Source: UBA6163 sp031411655
GTDB lineage: Bacteria > Planctomycetota > Planctomycetia > Pirellulales > Pirellulaceae
Length of the DNA: 64,000 bases
Assembly: GCA_031411655.1 (NCBI GenBank)
Contig: JANOBM010000247.1
Location: forward strand, 1 to 64,000
Direction: 5' to 3'
The position numbers were made by a program, and so were the translations under genes. Below, piece after piece: positions 1 to 8,594 of the stretch (positions within the stretch are counted from its first letter, which is position 1; every line of letters begins with the position of its first letter). The notes beneath the pieces were generated by a model. That model did no database searches, was not told the origin of the DNA, and was given only the letters and a program-made list of their open reading frames with translations.

Positions 1-1412
1 AACCATCATCACCAATGCGATCAGAACAAACGCCATGGCGATCGACTGGACAAGGCTAGTGAGCAGCGCCCGCTGTGCCTTGTAAACGACGGGTACGATT
101 CCCGTGTAAACTGCTTCCAGTGGCCCCGAATTGAATTCAACCGGAACGGTTCCGTCCAAGCCTGCTATTGCAACAGGCCTAGCATTCGGTCGGGCGTCAA
201 TGAAACGTTTTGCCTGAGTTGCGAGACTTGCAACGTCAATTCCGGCTTGGTCATTAACCAGTACCACGCAGTCGAATGCGCTGATCAACTTGCTCCAGCG
301 ATCATCACTCGGACGGATCTTTGCGTCGCTCGCGTTCAGATCGAGCCAAGCTGGGCGTTTCATCTGCTCACCGAGCATCAACTCTTGAAGCTTAGCGGCG
401 TAGATCGCCGTCGTGTCAATGAGCGACTTGGTATTAGCGACTGGACCACTCGGTTATTCTTTCGGAGGTACTTCGGTGTTAAGACTCGAGGGTTCACGGA
501 AACCGATGAATAGGACTCTTGACGCATCCGGCGTCTTCGAACCTGCCGACGCATCAGCGAGTTGGTTAAGTATCATGTCGCGAGTCCGGTACGCATCCAT
601 CACCGGCGTGACCGCCAGACGCAGATCACCCACGAATTGACCGTAATCGACGTCGCTGAATGCTCCTACACGCAAACTGATTCGCCACAGCTCACTTCCC
701 GCGCGTGGGCCTCCTTAATTCCATTCGAAAAAATAGTCTGTCTCTTCCAGGCTCTTCAGCGACGAACTGAGGGCGTTCTGGAGCCTCGCGCGGGTTGGCG
801 GGTACCCGTTTGCCGGCTCGGGAAGAGGCGGTAAGAAAGTCACTGCGCTCATCGTCTTGCCGATGACACCGGTGCCCGTTTCGCCGAGCGAACGTCGCAC
901 GACTGTATCGATACGCCCAACCGCCTCGGCACGCTCGAGTGACGTAAGGGGATGGGTAGAGGGGTGTTGCGATGAGCGATTGCTGAGACGCCCGATGGCT
1001 CGACAGGCTCCCCGCTAGCGCTATTTTCGGCGAGTTTGCGAGCTTGCTTAATATCCGATGGGCCATTGCTTAAATCTCGCTCCGCCGATTCGCCTCTGAG
1101 CTTGGTCGCTAATAAACTCAACCATTGATCGTCGGGGGTGCATCCATCCCAAGTCGCAACCACGAAACTTTCACCAACGAAGTATTTGGCGAACCATTCC
1201 AGCTCGACCGTTTCTCGGAAATCGCTGGGCAGCCAATCTTTGATGTTGTTTTTCTTGCCGGCTACGGCCAGCCTCGCCCCACGAAATGCCGAGGGCAAAA
1301 GAAAAAAGAAGACCATTAGAATCAACAGCGCGCTAGAAGTGCCAAACATCCAGCGTCGTGAAAGGTAATTCTCCGGGATGGTTTTCGATATCGCCGTGGT
1401 AATAGCGGCCAA
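1..1412 (-). pseudogene. Decayed MMPL/RND-family exporter, N-terminal part (truncated by window edge)
   Basis: Read on the minus strand, the start encodes a membrane segment (FGTSSALLILMVFFFLLPS) followed by the NNIKDWLPSDF-type sequence typical of planctomycete MMPL/RND exporters. The reading frame then breaks. The first frame is protein-like down to about position 1020. From about 950 the likely continuation (SLERAEAVGRIDTVVRRSLG) lies in another frame. That second frame carries in-frame TAA codons at 715-717 and 454-456, yet stays protein-like after both and ends at the left edge in a hydrophobic helix (SIAMAFVLIALVMM). One frame change plus two stops indicates a pseudogene. The only upstream start in the first frame is a TTG at 1412; an ATG at 1349 is an alternative. 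A REP-like insertion appears to sit at the frame change. Sequencing error cannot be excluded, but three lesions in 1 kb make it less likely. Confidence 0.72.
940..1023. repeat. REP-like short element at the exporter frame break
   Basis: The stretch contains GGCTCGACAGGCTC (998-1011), similar to the 'cgacaggctc' core of short palindromic REP elements spread through many bacterial genomes, whose translations give spurious 'GEPVEPS'-like peptides. The minus-strand translation here reads ENSASGEPVEPSG and does not look like exporter sequence. The exporter frame changes across this stretch. That the element is inserted and caused the break is inference; boundaries are approximate. Confidence 0.4.
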
Positions 1413-1669
1413 CTGATGGAACAGAGACTGTAAATGTGCAATGACCTGAAAAGCATCCGATATGCGGTTGATCGGCGTTTTGAGAATTGAACCCGTAGCC
1501 TAACTGGCACGGACGAAATGGCCCCACAACGAGATCCCCCAACCGGCGTTCAATCCGTTACAATTAAGGCGTGGCATCGACTGGGGCAAGTCTGGCGATT
1601 CCTGTGACTTTGCCACTTCCGCAGGCGATTCCGATTAACCACACACTCTTGCGTTCAAGGAATTTTCTC

Positions 1670-2728
1670 ATGCCTAATTCACTTTCTTCGTTGGTCGAAA
1701 CTGGTACGAAACTCTATCTCGACTCAGTGTTGCCAGCTGAAATCGACAAGAACTTGGCCTGGGGAGCCGTGGGAGCCACCAGTAACCCAGCCATCATTTC
1801 CGGGATTGTGGATACCGGAGGGTTTGACGAGAACATTGAACAGCTCATCGAAGCGGGGCACGAAGACGAAGCCATTGCTTGGGAATTGACCGATCACCTG
1901 GTAAGTGATGCTCAGGTAAAGTTTGCCGCAATCCATAAGCAGACGGCTGGCAACGCAGGATGGATTTCTTTCGAGCTGGATCCGATTCTCGAAGATCCCG
2001 AGCTAGGGCTATCCGTGGCTGAACGCGCGAAGCGATATGTCGAGCTTGGCAAGCGTTGGAACCAGGGCCATGCGAACCGCATGATCAAAGTGCCAGCAAC
2101 TGAAGGTGGCATCGCAGCGTTAGAGGAGCTTGCAGCCGCGGGTGTCACGTTGAATGTAACGCTGATCTTTACGGCCGATCAATATCGCCAAGCGCAGCAA
2201 GCCGTATGGCGAGGTGCACAGCGCCGCAAAGACCTTAGCAATTTCAAAAGCGTGTATAGCATCTTTATTTCTCGGATCGACGTTTATACCGAAAAGTACC
2301 TTCCACAACTGTCCGCCGATGCACAGGGGAACGTAGGGATTCTCAATGCCAAACGCATCTGGGCCGAGAATAAAAAATTCTGGGCCGATAAGGGTTTGCG
2401 GCTGGAGCAAGAGCTGATCTTCGCTAGTACCGGCGTGAAAGATCCGAAGCTGCCGGCTTGGAAGTACGTTGCCGCGCTAGCGGGCAGCGATATCCAGACT
2501 AATCCCCCGGATACCAACGAGGCAGTTGCGAAAAGCGGTGTGACATTCACTCGGATGGTGGATCAAATGCCACCCCAGGCCGTTCAAGATGAGATCGATG
2601 CAGCGCTCGACTTGAATCACATGCACAAAGTACTCATGGAGGAAGGCGTTTCCAAGTTTGTCAAGCCGCAGCGCGCATTGCTGAAAGTGGTTGCAGACAA
2701 ACGCAAGGCGTTTTCGTCTACGACCTAA
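1670..2728 (+). CDS. tal: Transaldolase
   Basis: A 352-residue transaldolase-family enzyme. It transfers a dihydroxyacetone unit between sugar phosphates in the non-oxidative pentose phosphate pathway, in the cytoplasm. The N-terminal GATSNPAII segment matches the family's strand-1 motif. The Schiff-base lysine is K140 in RMIKVPAT, and the VTLIFT and SIFISRID segments fit later strands of the TIM barrel. I chose the ATG at 1670 because AAGGAA lies about 8 bases upstream; the frame is also open to a GTG at 1571, but that extension has no family-like sequence. It converges on the kinase-Hsp70 gene with an 18-base gap and sits alone, not beside other pentose phosphate genes. Confidence 0.93.
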   Translation: MPNSLSSLVETGTKLYLDSVLPAEIDKNLAWGAVGATSNPAIISGIVDTGGFDENIEQLIEAGHEDEAIAWELTDHLVSDAQVKFAAIHKQTAGNAGWISFELDPILEDPELGLSVAERAKRYVELGKRWNQGHANRMIKVPATEGGIAALEELAAAGVTLNVTLIFTADQYRQAQQAVWRGAQRRKDLSNFKSVYSIFISRIDVYTEKYLPQLSADAQGNVGILNAKRIWAENKKFWADKGLRLEQELIFASTGVKDPKLPAWKYVAALAGSDIQTNPPDTNEAVAKSGVTFTRMVDQMPPQAVQDEIDAALDLNHMHKVLMEEGVSKFVKPQRALLKVVADKRKAFSSTT

Positions 2729-2746
2729 GCGGAGCACGCGAACCTA

Positions 2747-5524
2747 TCAGGATGTACCACTTCGCTTTTTCGCGGGCATCCATTCTTGAATCCACTGACT
2801 CCACTGCAGGACTTCCTCCTCAGTAAGAGTCGGTTGGGGGAGTGCAGGAAGCCGGATGAAACCTCCCGAGTGAGGATCGCGGCGACGAATGATTTGAATC
2901 CCATCCACATCTACCTCAAAAGTCAACTCCAGTGCTTCGGTTGGTTCAGCGGTGCTGATTTGGTGGTTCCCTAATGAACGCCATGACGTTTCATTCCATG
3001 TCGAGGATTCGACGACGGAGAGTATTTGGGGACTGCTATTTCCGGCTGCGATACGGCGATTGGTACGCGCTGGGATGGCAGTACCGCGCGGGATGATCGG
3101 GCGTATGCGGCGGCGGTTCTTGGAATCGACAACAAGCAAGCCAAAATCATGAGTCGTCGCCGCTTGAGGAGGCGATGGGATATTTCCACGCCCCGGCAAT
3201 TCACCGGCGAGACAAATAGCTGCTCCCTTCGCCACATCCATGCGCTCTACCAAGGCAATCTCGGTCGTTTCGCCAAACCGTTTTGCGATTCGACTCCGAT
3301 TGGCACCGATCCGCGTAATGATTCCTAACAACAGAACTTGGCTGACCCGCTTGGGATTGATATTCGCGCTTTCCAACGCGAAATCGATCATCTGTAATAA
3401 CTCAAGCACAAACGGCTCACAGGCCTCCAGCCAAGCGGTGCGAGACACGGGCAGGGCGACGGTTCTGCCACCGCGCTGAAACGAAATGTTGACAGATTCG
3501 AGAAGTAGAAATTTTGGTAACGCGCGTTCGCAGGCGACCTGTAGTGACGATGCGGTCAAAAGATGGTGGCGAGGGTCGAATTGAAACTGGTTGACGCATG
3601 TTGCCGCGACCAGATCAACAAGCATCTGCTGCCACTGGAGCGTCCCGTAATGCCATTGTCCAGCGGCGCCCAATTGCTGAAGCCTTGATCCGCGATAACG
3701 CGTTACAACGACTTCAGTCGCTTGGCCGGTGATCGACACGATCACCTGAGGCTGTTCCGGATTGGCGGCGGTGTGAGAGCGTACTGCATTGAGCGGAGGA
3801 TTGAGTATTGACTGATCGTGTCGCCATGACTGCATGACCGCCAGAGAACGATCGATTAGTCTTACCGATCGAATGCCAGCAATGTTGGCCGCTTGAAGAA
3901 CTGCTTGGCGATGAAACTGGTCGTAGCTCGATGGTACCGTGATCGCCACCGCGTGAGGCGAGCTCCGTTCTTTCCAGCAGCTTTCCATCAACTGCCGAAT
4001 TTGCATGGCCAAGAGCACTTCGGCAGGGCATTTTCGTCCATTGATCAGGTGATCGACCTTCGACTGGCCAATGTAAAGCGGAATACAGTGCAGAACGCTG
4101 CCGGGATAATTTTCTCGTCTGGCGGCGGCGGCTTCGCCAAAAATGATTGGCGGACCATCTGCAATGGCAAGTCGCTGTTGGGTTCGTCCGTCCTCGTTAG
4201 GCACAAGCACTTCGACGTTGCCGGCAGGGTCGGCCATGGCGCAGGTGGCGTAAAACATCCCTAAGTCGATACCCATCACCTTGGTCAATTCGCCGCCCGT
4301 GGATTCCCCACGGTGCGTTGGCGCATCGCCGGCAACATTGGATGTTGATATGCGATTGACCCACGCTGGATGAATATCGGTAGTTTTATAAAACTCAAGG
4401 TCGGCCAGCACTTCCAATAATGACGCATAACGCTCTTGCGGGCGTTTGGCCATCATTCTCCGAAAGACATGTTCGAGTCTTAAATCAACGTCAGGGCGCG
4501 AAGCAAATAATTCTGGCAAAGGCTCGTGCCGGTGGCCGCGTATTTGTTCAAGAAAACCTCCTTCGTAAGGAGGACGCCCCGTCAACAAGAAGTAGAGTGT
4601 CGCGCCGAGCGAGTAAATATCGCTTCGTGCATCTACAAGATTGGGGTTTTCCAGTTGTTCAGGCGACATGAAAGCAATCGTTCCGATCAGCTTTCCCGAG
4701 TCTTTGCTAGCCGCACTTGACGAAGGATTGATCGGTGCGTGCGAAGCGATCGATGCGAGGCCGAGATCAACCACCTTGACCGTCCCGTCGATCGACCGCA
4801 TCAGATTGCCGGGTTTGACATCGCGATGGACGATGCTGGCAGCGTGAGCGTGGGCCAGACCACGAGCGGCTCCCCGAATTGCGGCAATCGCATCCGGAAT
4901 GGACATCGGGCCGTGCTTCGCAACAAGGTTAGTCAATGTGTCGCCATCGACGTACTCCATCGCTAAGAAGTGAATTCCGTTGCTATTGCCTGCGTCAAAG
5001 GCCGTCACGATGTTGGGATGCAAGAGTCTTGCCGCCGCCCGCACTTCTTCATAGAACCTGTCGACCGCCGACGCTTGTGCCATTTGCTGCGGCGGAAGAG
5101 TTTTGATGGCGACGACGCGTTGCATGGTCTGGTGCTTTGCTAAGTACACTCGACCCATACCGCCACTACCGATCATTCGCTCAATGACATACTCGCCAAT
5201 CCGTTGGGGGATGCCAGCGCTCGGTTCACCGGCATCGATGAGGTGAAAACCAAGCGAATCGTCAGCTTGTGTTTCGCGAATTTCTTCGCTGGACCCCTGG
5301 AAGTCTGACGACCATTCACCGGTGTGAGGTTCGTAAACGACTGAATCCGGCTGCCCCGCGTCGTAAGGCAAAGGATCGACAATCACATCATCGATCAAGT
5401 CTTCAAGCACGATTGAATCCGCATCGGACGCAACGCCCATCCCGTCCTGGCGTGACGTATCGTCAGTCTCCGGAGTTGGGTCCTCTTTCGGCTGATCGTC
5501 GATTGGGGGTATTGCTTGATTCAC
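2747..5524 (-). CDS. Ser/Thr protein kinase fused to an Hsp70-like protein
   Basis: A 925-residue protein. Residues 1-105 are acidic and probably disordered. Residues 111-380 form a Hanks-type kinase: Gly loop GSGGMGRV (119-126), K141 in AIKTL, HRDVKPGN with D235, and DLG (253-255) in place of DFG, a tolerated variant. From about 415 the protein resembles DnaK/Hsp70: GIDLGMFYATCA (418-429, phosphate loop 1), TVPSSYDQFHRQA, LIDRSLAVM where Hsp70 has its connecting motif, and AKGAA (765-769). The region around 790-875 looks like the beta substrate-binding domain (LIxRGTxIP-type and ELTFEVDVDGI). The second phosphate motif, normally DLGGGT, reads VSITGQATEV, and the adenosine motif reads LLGIITRIG, so ATP hydrolysis may be impaired. 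No transmembrane helix is evident, so it is probably cytoplasmic. It is divergent from hemC. Substrates are unknown. Confidence 0.9.
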   Translation of the reverse strand: MNQAIPPIDDQPKEDPTPETDDTSRQDGMGVASDADSIVLEDLIDDVIVDPLPYDAGQPDSVVYEPHTGEWSSDFQGSSEEIRETQADDSLGFHLIDAGEPSAGIPQRIGEYVIERMIGSGGMGRVYLAKHQTMQRVVAIKTLPPQQMAQASAVDRFYEEVRAAARLLHPNIVTAFDAGNSNGIHFLAMEYVDGDTLTNLVAKHGPMSIPDAIAAIRGAARGLAHAHAASIVHRDVKPGNLMRSIDGTVKVVDLGLASIASHAPINPSSSAASKDSGKLIGTIAFMSPEQLENPNLVDARSDIYSLGATLYFLLTGRPPYEGGFLEQIRGHRHEPLPELFASRPDVDLRLEHVFRRMMAKRPQERYASLLEVLADLEFYKTTDIHPAWVNRISTSNVAGDAPTHRGESTGGELTKVMGIDLGMFYATCAMADPAGNVEVLVPNEDGRTQQRLAIADGPPIIFGEAAAARRENYPGSVLHCIPLYIGQSKVDHLINGRKCPAEVLLAMQIRQLMESCWKERSSPHAVAITVPSSYDQFHRQAVLQAANIAGIRSVRLIDRSLAVMQSWRHDQSILNPPLNAVRSHTAANPEQPQVIVSITGQATEVVVTRYRGSRLQQLGAAGQWHYGTLQWQQMLVDLVAATCVNQFQFDPRHHLLTASSLQVACERALPKFLLLESVNISFQRGGRTVALPVSRTAWLEACEPFVLELLQMIDFALESANINPKRVSQVLLLGIITRIGANRSRIAKRFGETTEIALVERMDVAKGAAICLAGELPGRGNIPSPPQAATTHDFGLLVVDSKNRRRIRPIIPRGTAIPARTNRRIAAGNSSPQILSVVESSTWNETSWRSLGNHQISTAEPTEALELTFEVDVDGIQIIRRRDPHSGGFIRLPALPQPTLTEEEVLQWSQWIQEWMPAKKRSGTS

Positions 5525-5662
5525 GTTTGTTTAGGATAGGTCTGCCGATCGCAAACGTAACCGGATCAATGTATGGTTTCGTTGCGGGCTTAGATACTCT
5601 GTAATAGAGCGTCAAGCCGTTGCTCCATTTCACCCTCTGGCGAGTAGATTCACAACCTCATT

Positions 5663-6577
5663 ATGATTGACCCGCCAGTTCGAATTGCAACCCGAAAAAG
5701 CCCGCTGGCGCTTTGGCAGGCCCAGTGGGTTGCGGCAGAGCTCGAAAAACACGGACATTCTTGCGAATTGGTGCCCCTGACCAGCGTTGGCGATTCTGAC
5801 CTGCGGCCGATTACCTCTGTCACGGAGGTCGGACTGTTCACGAAACGAATCCAGCAAGCCGTGATCGATGGGGAGGCTGACATTGCCGTCCATAGTCTGA
5901 AGGATTTACCGACGGCAGAGTTCGCCGACGTCCATGTTTCTGCGGTTCCACCGCGAGCCGATGTCCACGACCGATTGATTTCGATCCAGCATTGGGAACT
6001 CGAGCAGTTACCACCGAATTCAATTGTAGGCACAAGCAGTCGCCGCCGCGCCGCGCAACTGCTTCACTTGCGCCCGGACCTGGACATTCGCCCGATCCGT
6101 GGCAACGTGCAGACTCGCCTGGAACAGGTCACACGTGGCGATTATCACGCGACGATTCTTGCCGCTGCAGGATTAGATCGACTCAACATGCCCGGTGTCG
6201 AGGGAAAGGCGCTGTCGCTTGAAGAAATGCTTCCTGCGCCCGGGCAGGGTGCGTTGGCGATCGAAACGAGACGGAATGACGCGAGAGTAACGCAGATTGC
6301 GTCCTTGCTCGATGATTCTGCCACCCGTGCCGCCGTAACCGCTGAACGTTCATTATTGCGTCAACTTAGCGGTGGCTGTTTAGCTCCCATTGCTGCTTAC
6401 GGTCAAATCAGCGGAGGTCGATTGCGTTTGACTGCGGTGGTACTTTCGGTCGATGGGATCATTCGCCTTCATCATGCTGCCGAAGGCGAACCCGCCGATG
6501 CGGTGTTACTAGGACAGCGTGTGGCCAATGTCTTATTGGAATCAGGGGCGGACCGATGGATCGAAGCTGCTCGCTGA
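5663..6577 (+). CDS. hemC: Porphobilinogen deaminase (hydroxymethylbilane synthase)
   Basis: A 304-residue enzyme that polymerises four porphobilinogen units into hydroxymethylbilane for heme biosynthesis. Visible family motifs are RIATRKSPLALWQA at the N-terminus, HSLKDLP with the catalytic aspartate D81, GTSSRRRAAQL, PIRGNVQTRL, and GGCLAPIAAY, whose C239 carries the dipyrromethane cofactor. The length is normal. The ATG at 5663 begins right before the family's first strand, although no Shine-Dalgarno sequence is visible. hemL follows 96 bases downstream on the same strand, so the two are probably co-transcribed. The 138-base gap upstream is shared with the divergent kinase-Hsp70 gene. Confidence 0.96.
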   Translation: MIDPPVRIATRKSPLALWQAQWVAAELEKHGHSCELVPLTSVGDSDLRPITSVTEVGLFTKRIQQAVIDGEADIAVHSLKDLPTAEFADVHVSAVPPRADVHDRLISIQHWELEQLPPNSIVGTSSRRRAAQLLHLRPDLDIRPIRGNVQTRLEQVTRGDYHATILAAAGLDRLNMPGVEGKALSLEEMLPAPGQGALAIETRRNDARVTQIASLLDDSATRAAVTAERSLLRQLSGGCLAPIAAYGQISGGRLRLTAVVLSVDGIIRLHHAAEGEPADAVLLGQRVANVLLESGADRWIEAAR

Positions 6578-6673
6578 TCGACAAGTGTTGCCGCTCATTT
6601 GACAATTGAACTTTTCCTTTTGAAACCACGTCTCCTTCCGTATTAAATGCAATTTGCATTGAACTCATAAACC

Positions 6674-7990
6674 ATGAACAACCCTGCCGCAATTGAATAT
6701 CCCGTCGGTCCCAAGAGTTTGGCCGCCTTCCACCGTGCGAAGGGCCTGATCCCAGGCGGAGTGAACAGCCCTGCGCGTGCTTTTGGCGGCGTCGGGGGCT
6801 CGCCGCTGTTCATCTCGCGTGCAGAGGGCCCGTGGCTCCACGACATCGATGGCAATCGCTATCTCGACTACATCGGTTCGTGGGGGCCGATGATCCTTGG
6901 GCATGCACACCCCGAGGTCATCGATGCAATCACTCGCGCTGCGTTGCGAGGCACCAGCTACGGCGCGCCCACCGAAGCGGAGAGCGAACTGGCAGAGCGG
7001 ATCATCTCTGCAGTACCAAGTGTTGAACGCGTGCGACTGGTGAATAGTGGAACGGAGGCAACGATGAGCGCGATCCGTGTGGCTCGCGGCGTTACCGGTC
7101 GGGATAAAGTCATCAAGTTTGCAGGGAATTATCATGGCCATGTCGACTCCCTTCTTGTCTCGGCGGGCAGTAGTGCTGCAACGCTTGGAGTTCCCGATTC
7201 ACCGGGTGTGACTTCGGGAGCGAGCGGCGACACCATCGTTCTTGAATACAACGATCTGCCCGCTTTGACCCAGGCATTTGACACGTACGCGGGGAAGATC
7301 GCTGCGGTCATCCTTGAACCAGTGGTGGGCAATATGGGATGTGTCATCCCTTCTGTCGATTTTCTCCGCGGACTTCGCGATTTGACGACGAACGACGGTT
7401 CGATCTTGATTTTTGACGAGGTAATGACCGGCTTTCGCCTTGCAATGGGCGGTGCCCAAGAGCGATTTGGCATCACTCCTGATATGACGACTCTTGGCAA
7501 GATCGTCGGTGGCGGAATGCCGCTGGGTGCTTATGGTGGTAAGGAAGAGATCATGCGGCACGTTCTGCCCGCCGGTAAGATTTTTCAGGCAGGAACCCTC
7601 AGCGGAAACCCTGTTGCGGTCGCTGCCGGGAATGCAACCCTGCGATTGCTAAAAGCAGAGCCGCCATATGAGTACCTTGAAATGGCTGGGAAACGTTTGG
7701 GTGAGGGACTTTCCCAGGCGGCTTCAGAAGCCGGAATTCCCCATCAGTTGCAGCGAGTGGGAAGCATGATGACCTTGTTTTTCAATTCATCGCCGGTCAG
7801 CAATTGGCCCGACGCAGATCGCAGCGATCGTGCTCGATTTGCGAGGTATTTCTGGGGGATGATCGGACGAGGAATCTACATGCCATGTAGCCAATTTGAA
7901 GCCCTGTTCTTCAGTCGGACCCACACGCTCGAAAACATTGAGCAAACCATTGACGCCGCTCGAGCGACATTCGCCGATTGGACCGACTAA
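6674..7990 (+). CDS. hemL: Glutamate-1-semialdehyde 2,1-aminomutase
   Basis: A 438-residue PLP enzyme of aminotransferase class III. It converts glutamate-1-semialdehyde to 5-aminolevulinate, the C5-route entry into tetrapyrroles. Motifs include the PGGVNSPARAF start, VNSGTEATMSAIR, FAGNYHGHVDSLL, LIFDEVMTGFR, and the PLP lysine K276 in TLGKIVGGGMPLGA. The length is normal for the family. It lies 96 bases after hemC and probably shares its transcript. The pairing places two heme pathway steps together, while other hem genes are not in this window. Confidence 0.96.
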   Translation: MNNPAAIEYPVGPKSLAAFHRAKGLIPGGVNSPARAFGGVGGSPLFISRAEGPWLHDIDGNRYLDYIGSWGPMILGHAHPEVIDAITRAALRGTSYGAPTEAESELAERIISAVPSVERVRLVNSGTEATMSAIRVARGVTGRDKVIKFAGNYHGHVDSLLVSAGSSAATLGVPDSPGVTSGASGDTIVLEYNDLPALTQAFDTYAGKIAAVILEPVVGNMGCVIPSVDFLRGLRDLTTNDGSILIFDEVMTGFRLAMGGAQERFGITPDMTTLGKIVGGGMPLGAYGGKEEIMRHVLPAGKIFQAGTLSGNPVAVAAGNATLRLLKAEPPYEYLEMAGKRLGEGLSQAASEAGIPHQLQRVGSMMTLFFNSSPVSNWPDADRSDRARFARYFWGMIGRGIYMPCSQFEALFFSRTHTLENIEQTIDAARATFADWTD

Positions 7991-8055
7991 CTTCGTTGCG
8001 ATTCGTCCCGCCAGGGGTATTCTGCCGCCGATTGACGCTGGTAGAGATGCGAGCT

Positions 8056-8511
8056 TCAGATGCCGATGTCCTCATTCCAAAGCTCGGGCTTGGTCGCAAT
8101 GAATTCCTGCATGAGTGCGATGCATCTCGCGTCGCTCAAGATCTGTAGGTCTATCCCGCGGCTGCGGACGTACTGCTCTGGACCTTGGAATGTGTGGTTC
8201 TCACCGACGATGATTCTGGGGATCTTATAGAGAAGTGCGGTACCGCTGCACATGTCACAAGGAGACAGCGTAGAGTAAAGGGTGGCACGGGCATATTGCG
8301 ACGCGGTCAAGCGGCCGGCATTTTCGATCGCATCCATTTCCGCATGAAGGATGGCACTCCCACGCTGGACGCGACGGTTATGTCCTCGTCCCACTATTTC
8401 GCCATCGATCACGATTATCGAGCCAATCGGTATGCCGCCCTCCTCGCGACCAGCAATCGCCTCGTGAATGGCTGCATCAAGAAAACGCCGCTCGGTGCTA
8501 GATAGGTTCAT
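8056..8511 (-). CDS. Cytosine deaminase, yeast FCY1-like
   Basis: A 151-residue member of the cytidine/deoxycytidylate deaminase fold. The zinc site is visible as H56-A57-E58 (HAEMDAIE) and PCDMC with C85 and C88. Several stretches follow fungal cytosine deaminase rather than tRNA or cytidine deaminases: EGGIPIG, GRGHNRRxQRGSA, LHAE, TLYSTLSPCDMC, IPRIIVGEN, and the C-terminal WNEDIG. The predicted reaction is cytosine to uracil with ammonia release, for pyrimidine salvage. Most bacteria use the unrelated amidohydrolase CodA, so this type is less usual. The gene converges on hemL with a 65-base gap. Guanine or another aminopyrimidine as substrate is possible but less supported. Confidence 0.85.
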   Translation of the reverse strand: MNLSSTERRFLDAAIHEAIAGREEGGIPIGSIIVIDGEIVGRGHNRRVQRGSAILHAEMDAIENAGRLTASQYARATLYSTLSPCDMCSGTALLYKIPRIIVGENHTFQGPEQYVRSRGIDLQILSDARCIALMQEFIATKPELWNEDIGI

Positions 8512-8594
8512 TTCAAATGATTCCTTCGTTGACTTTGAACTTGGCGTGCGTTCTCGGAGTACCTTGTTTGTGATTGAACGGCACGCAATGAATT

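Noticed and set aside
692..1066. Minus-strand open frame of 124 residues inside the broken exporter
   Set aside because: Its translation is Arg-rich and lacks any exporter features. The protein-like signal here is in another frame, so it is a shadow of the pseudogene.
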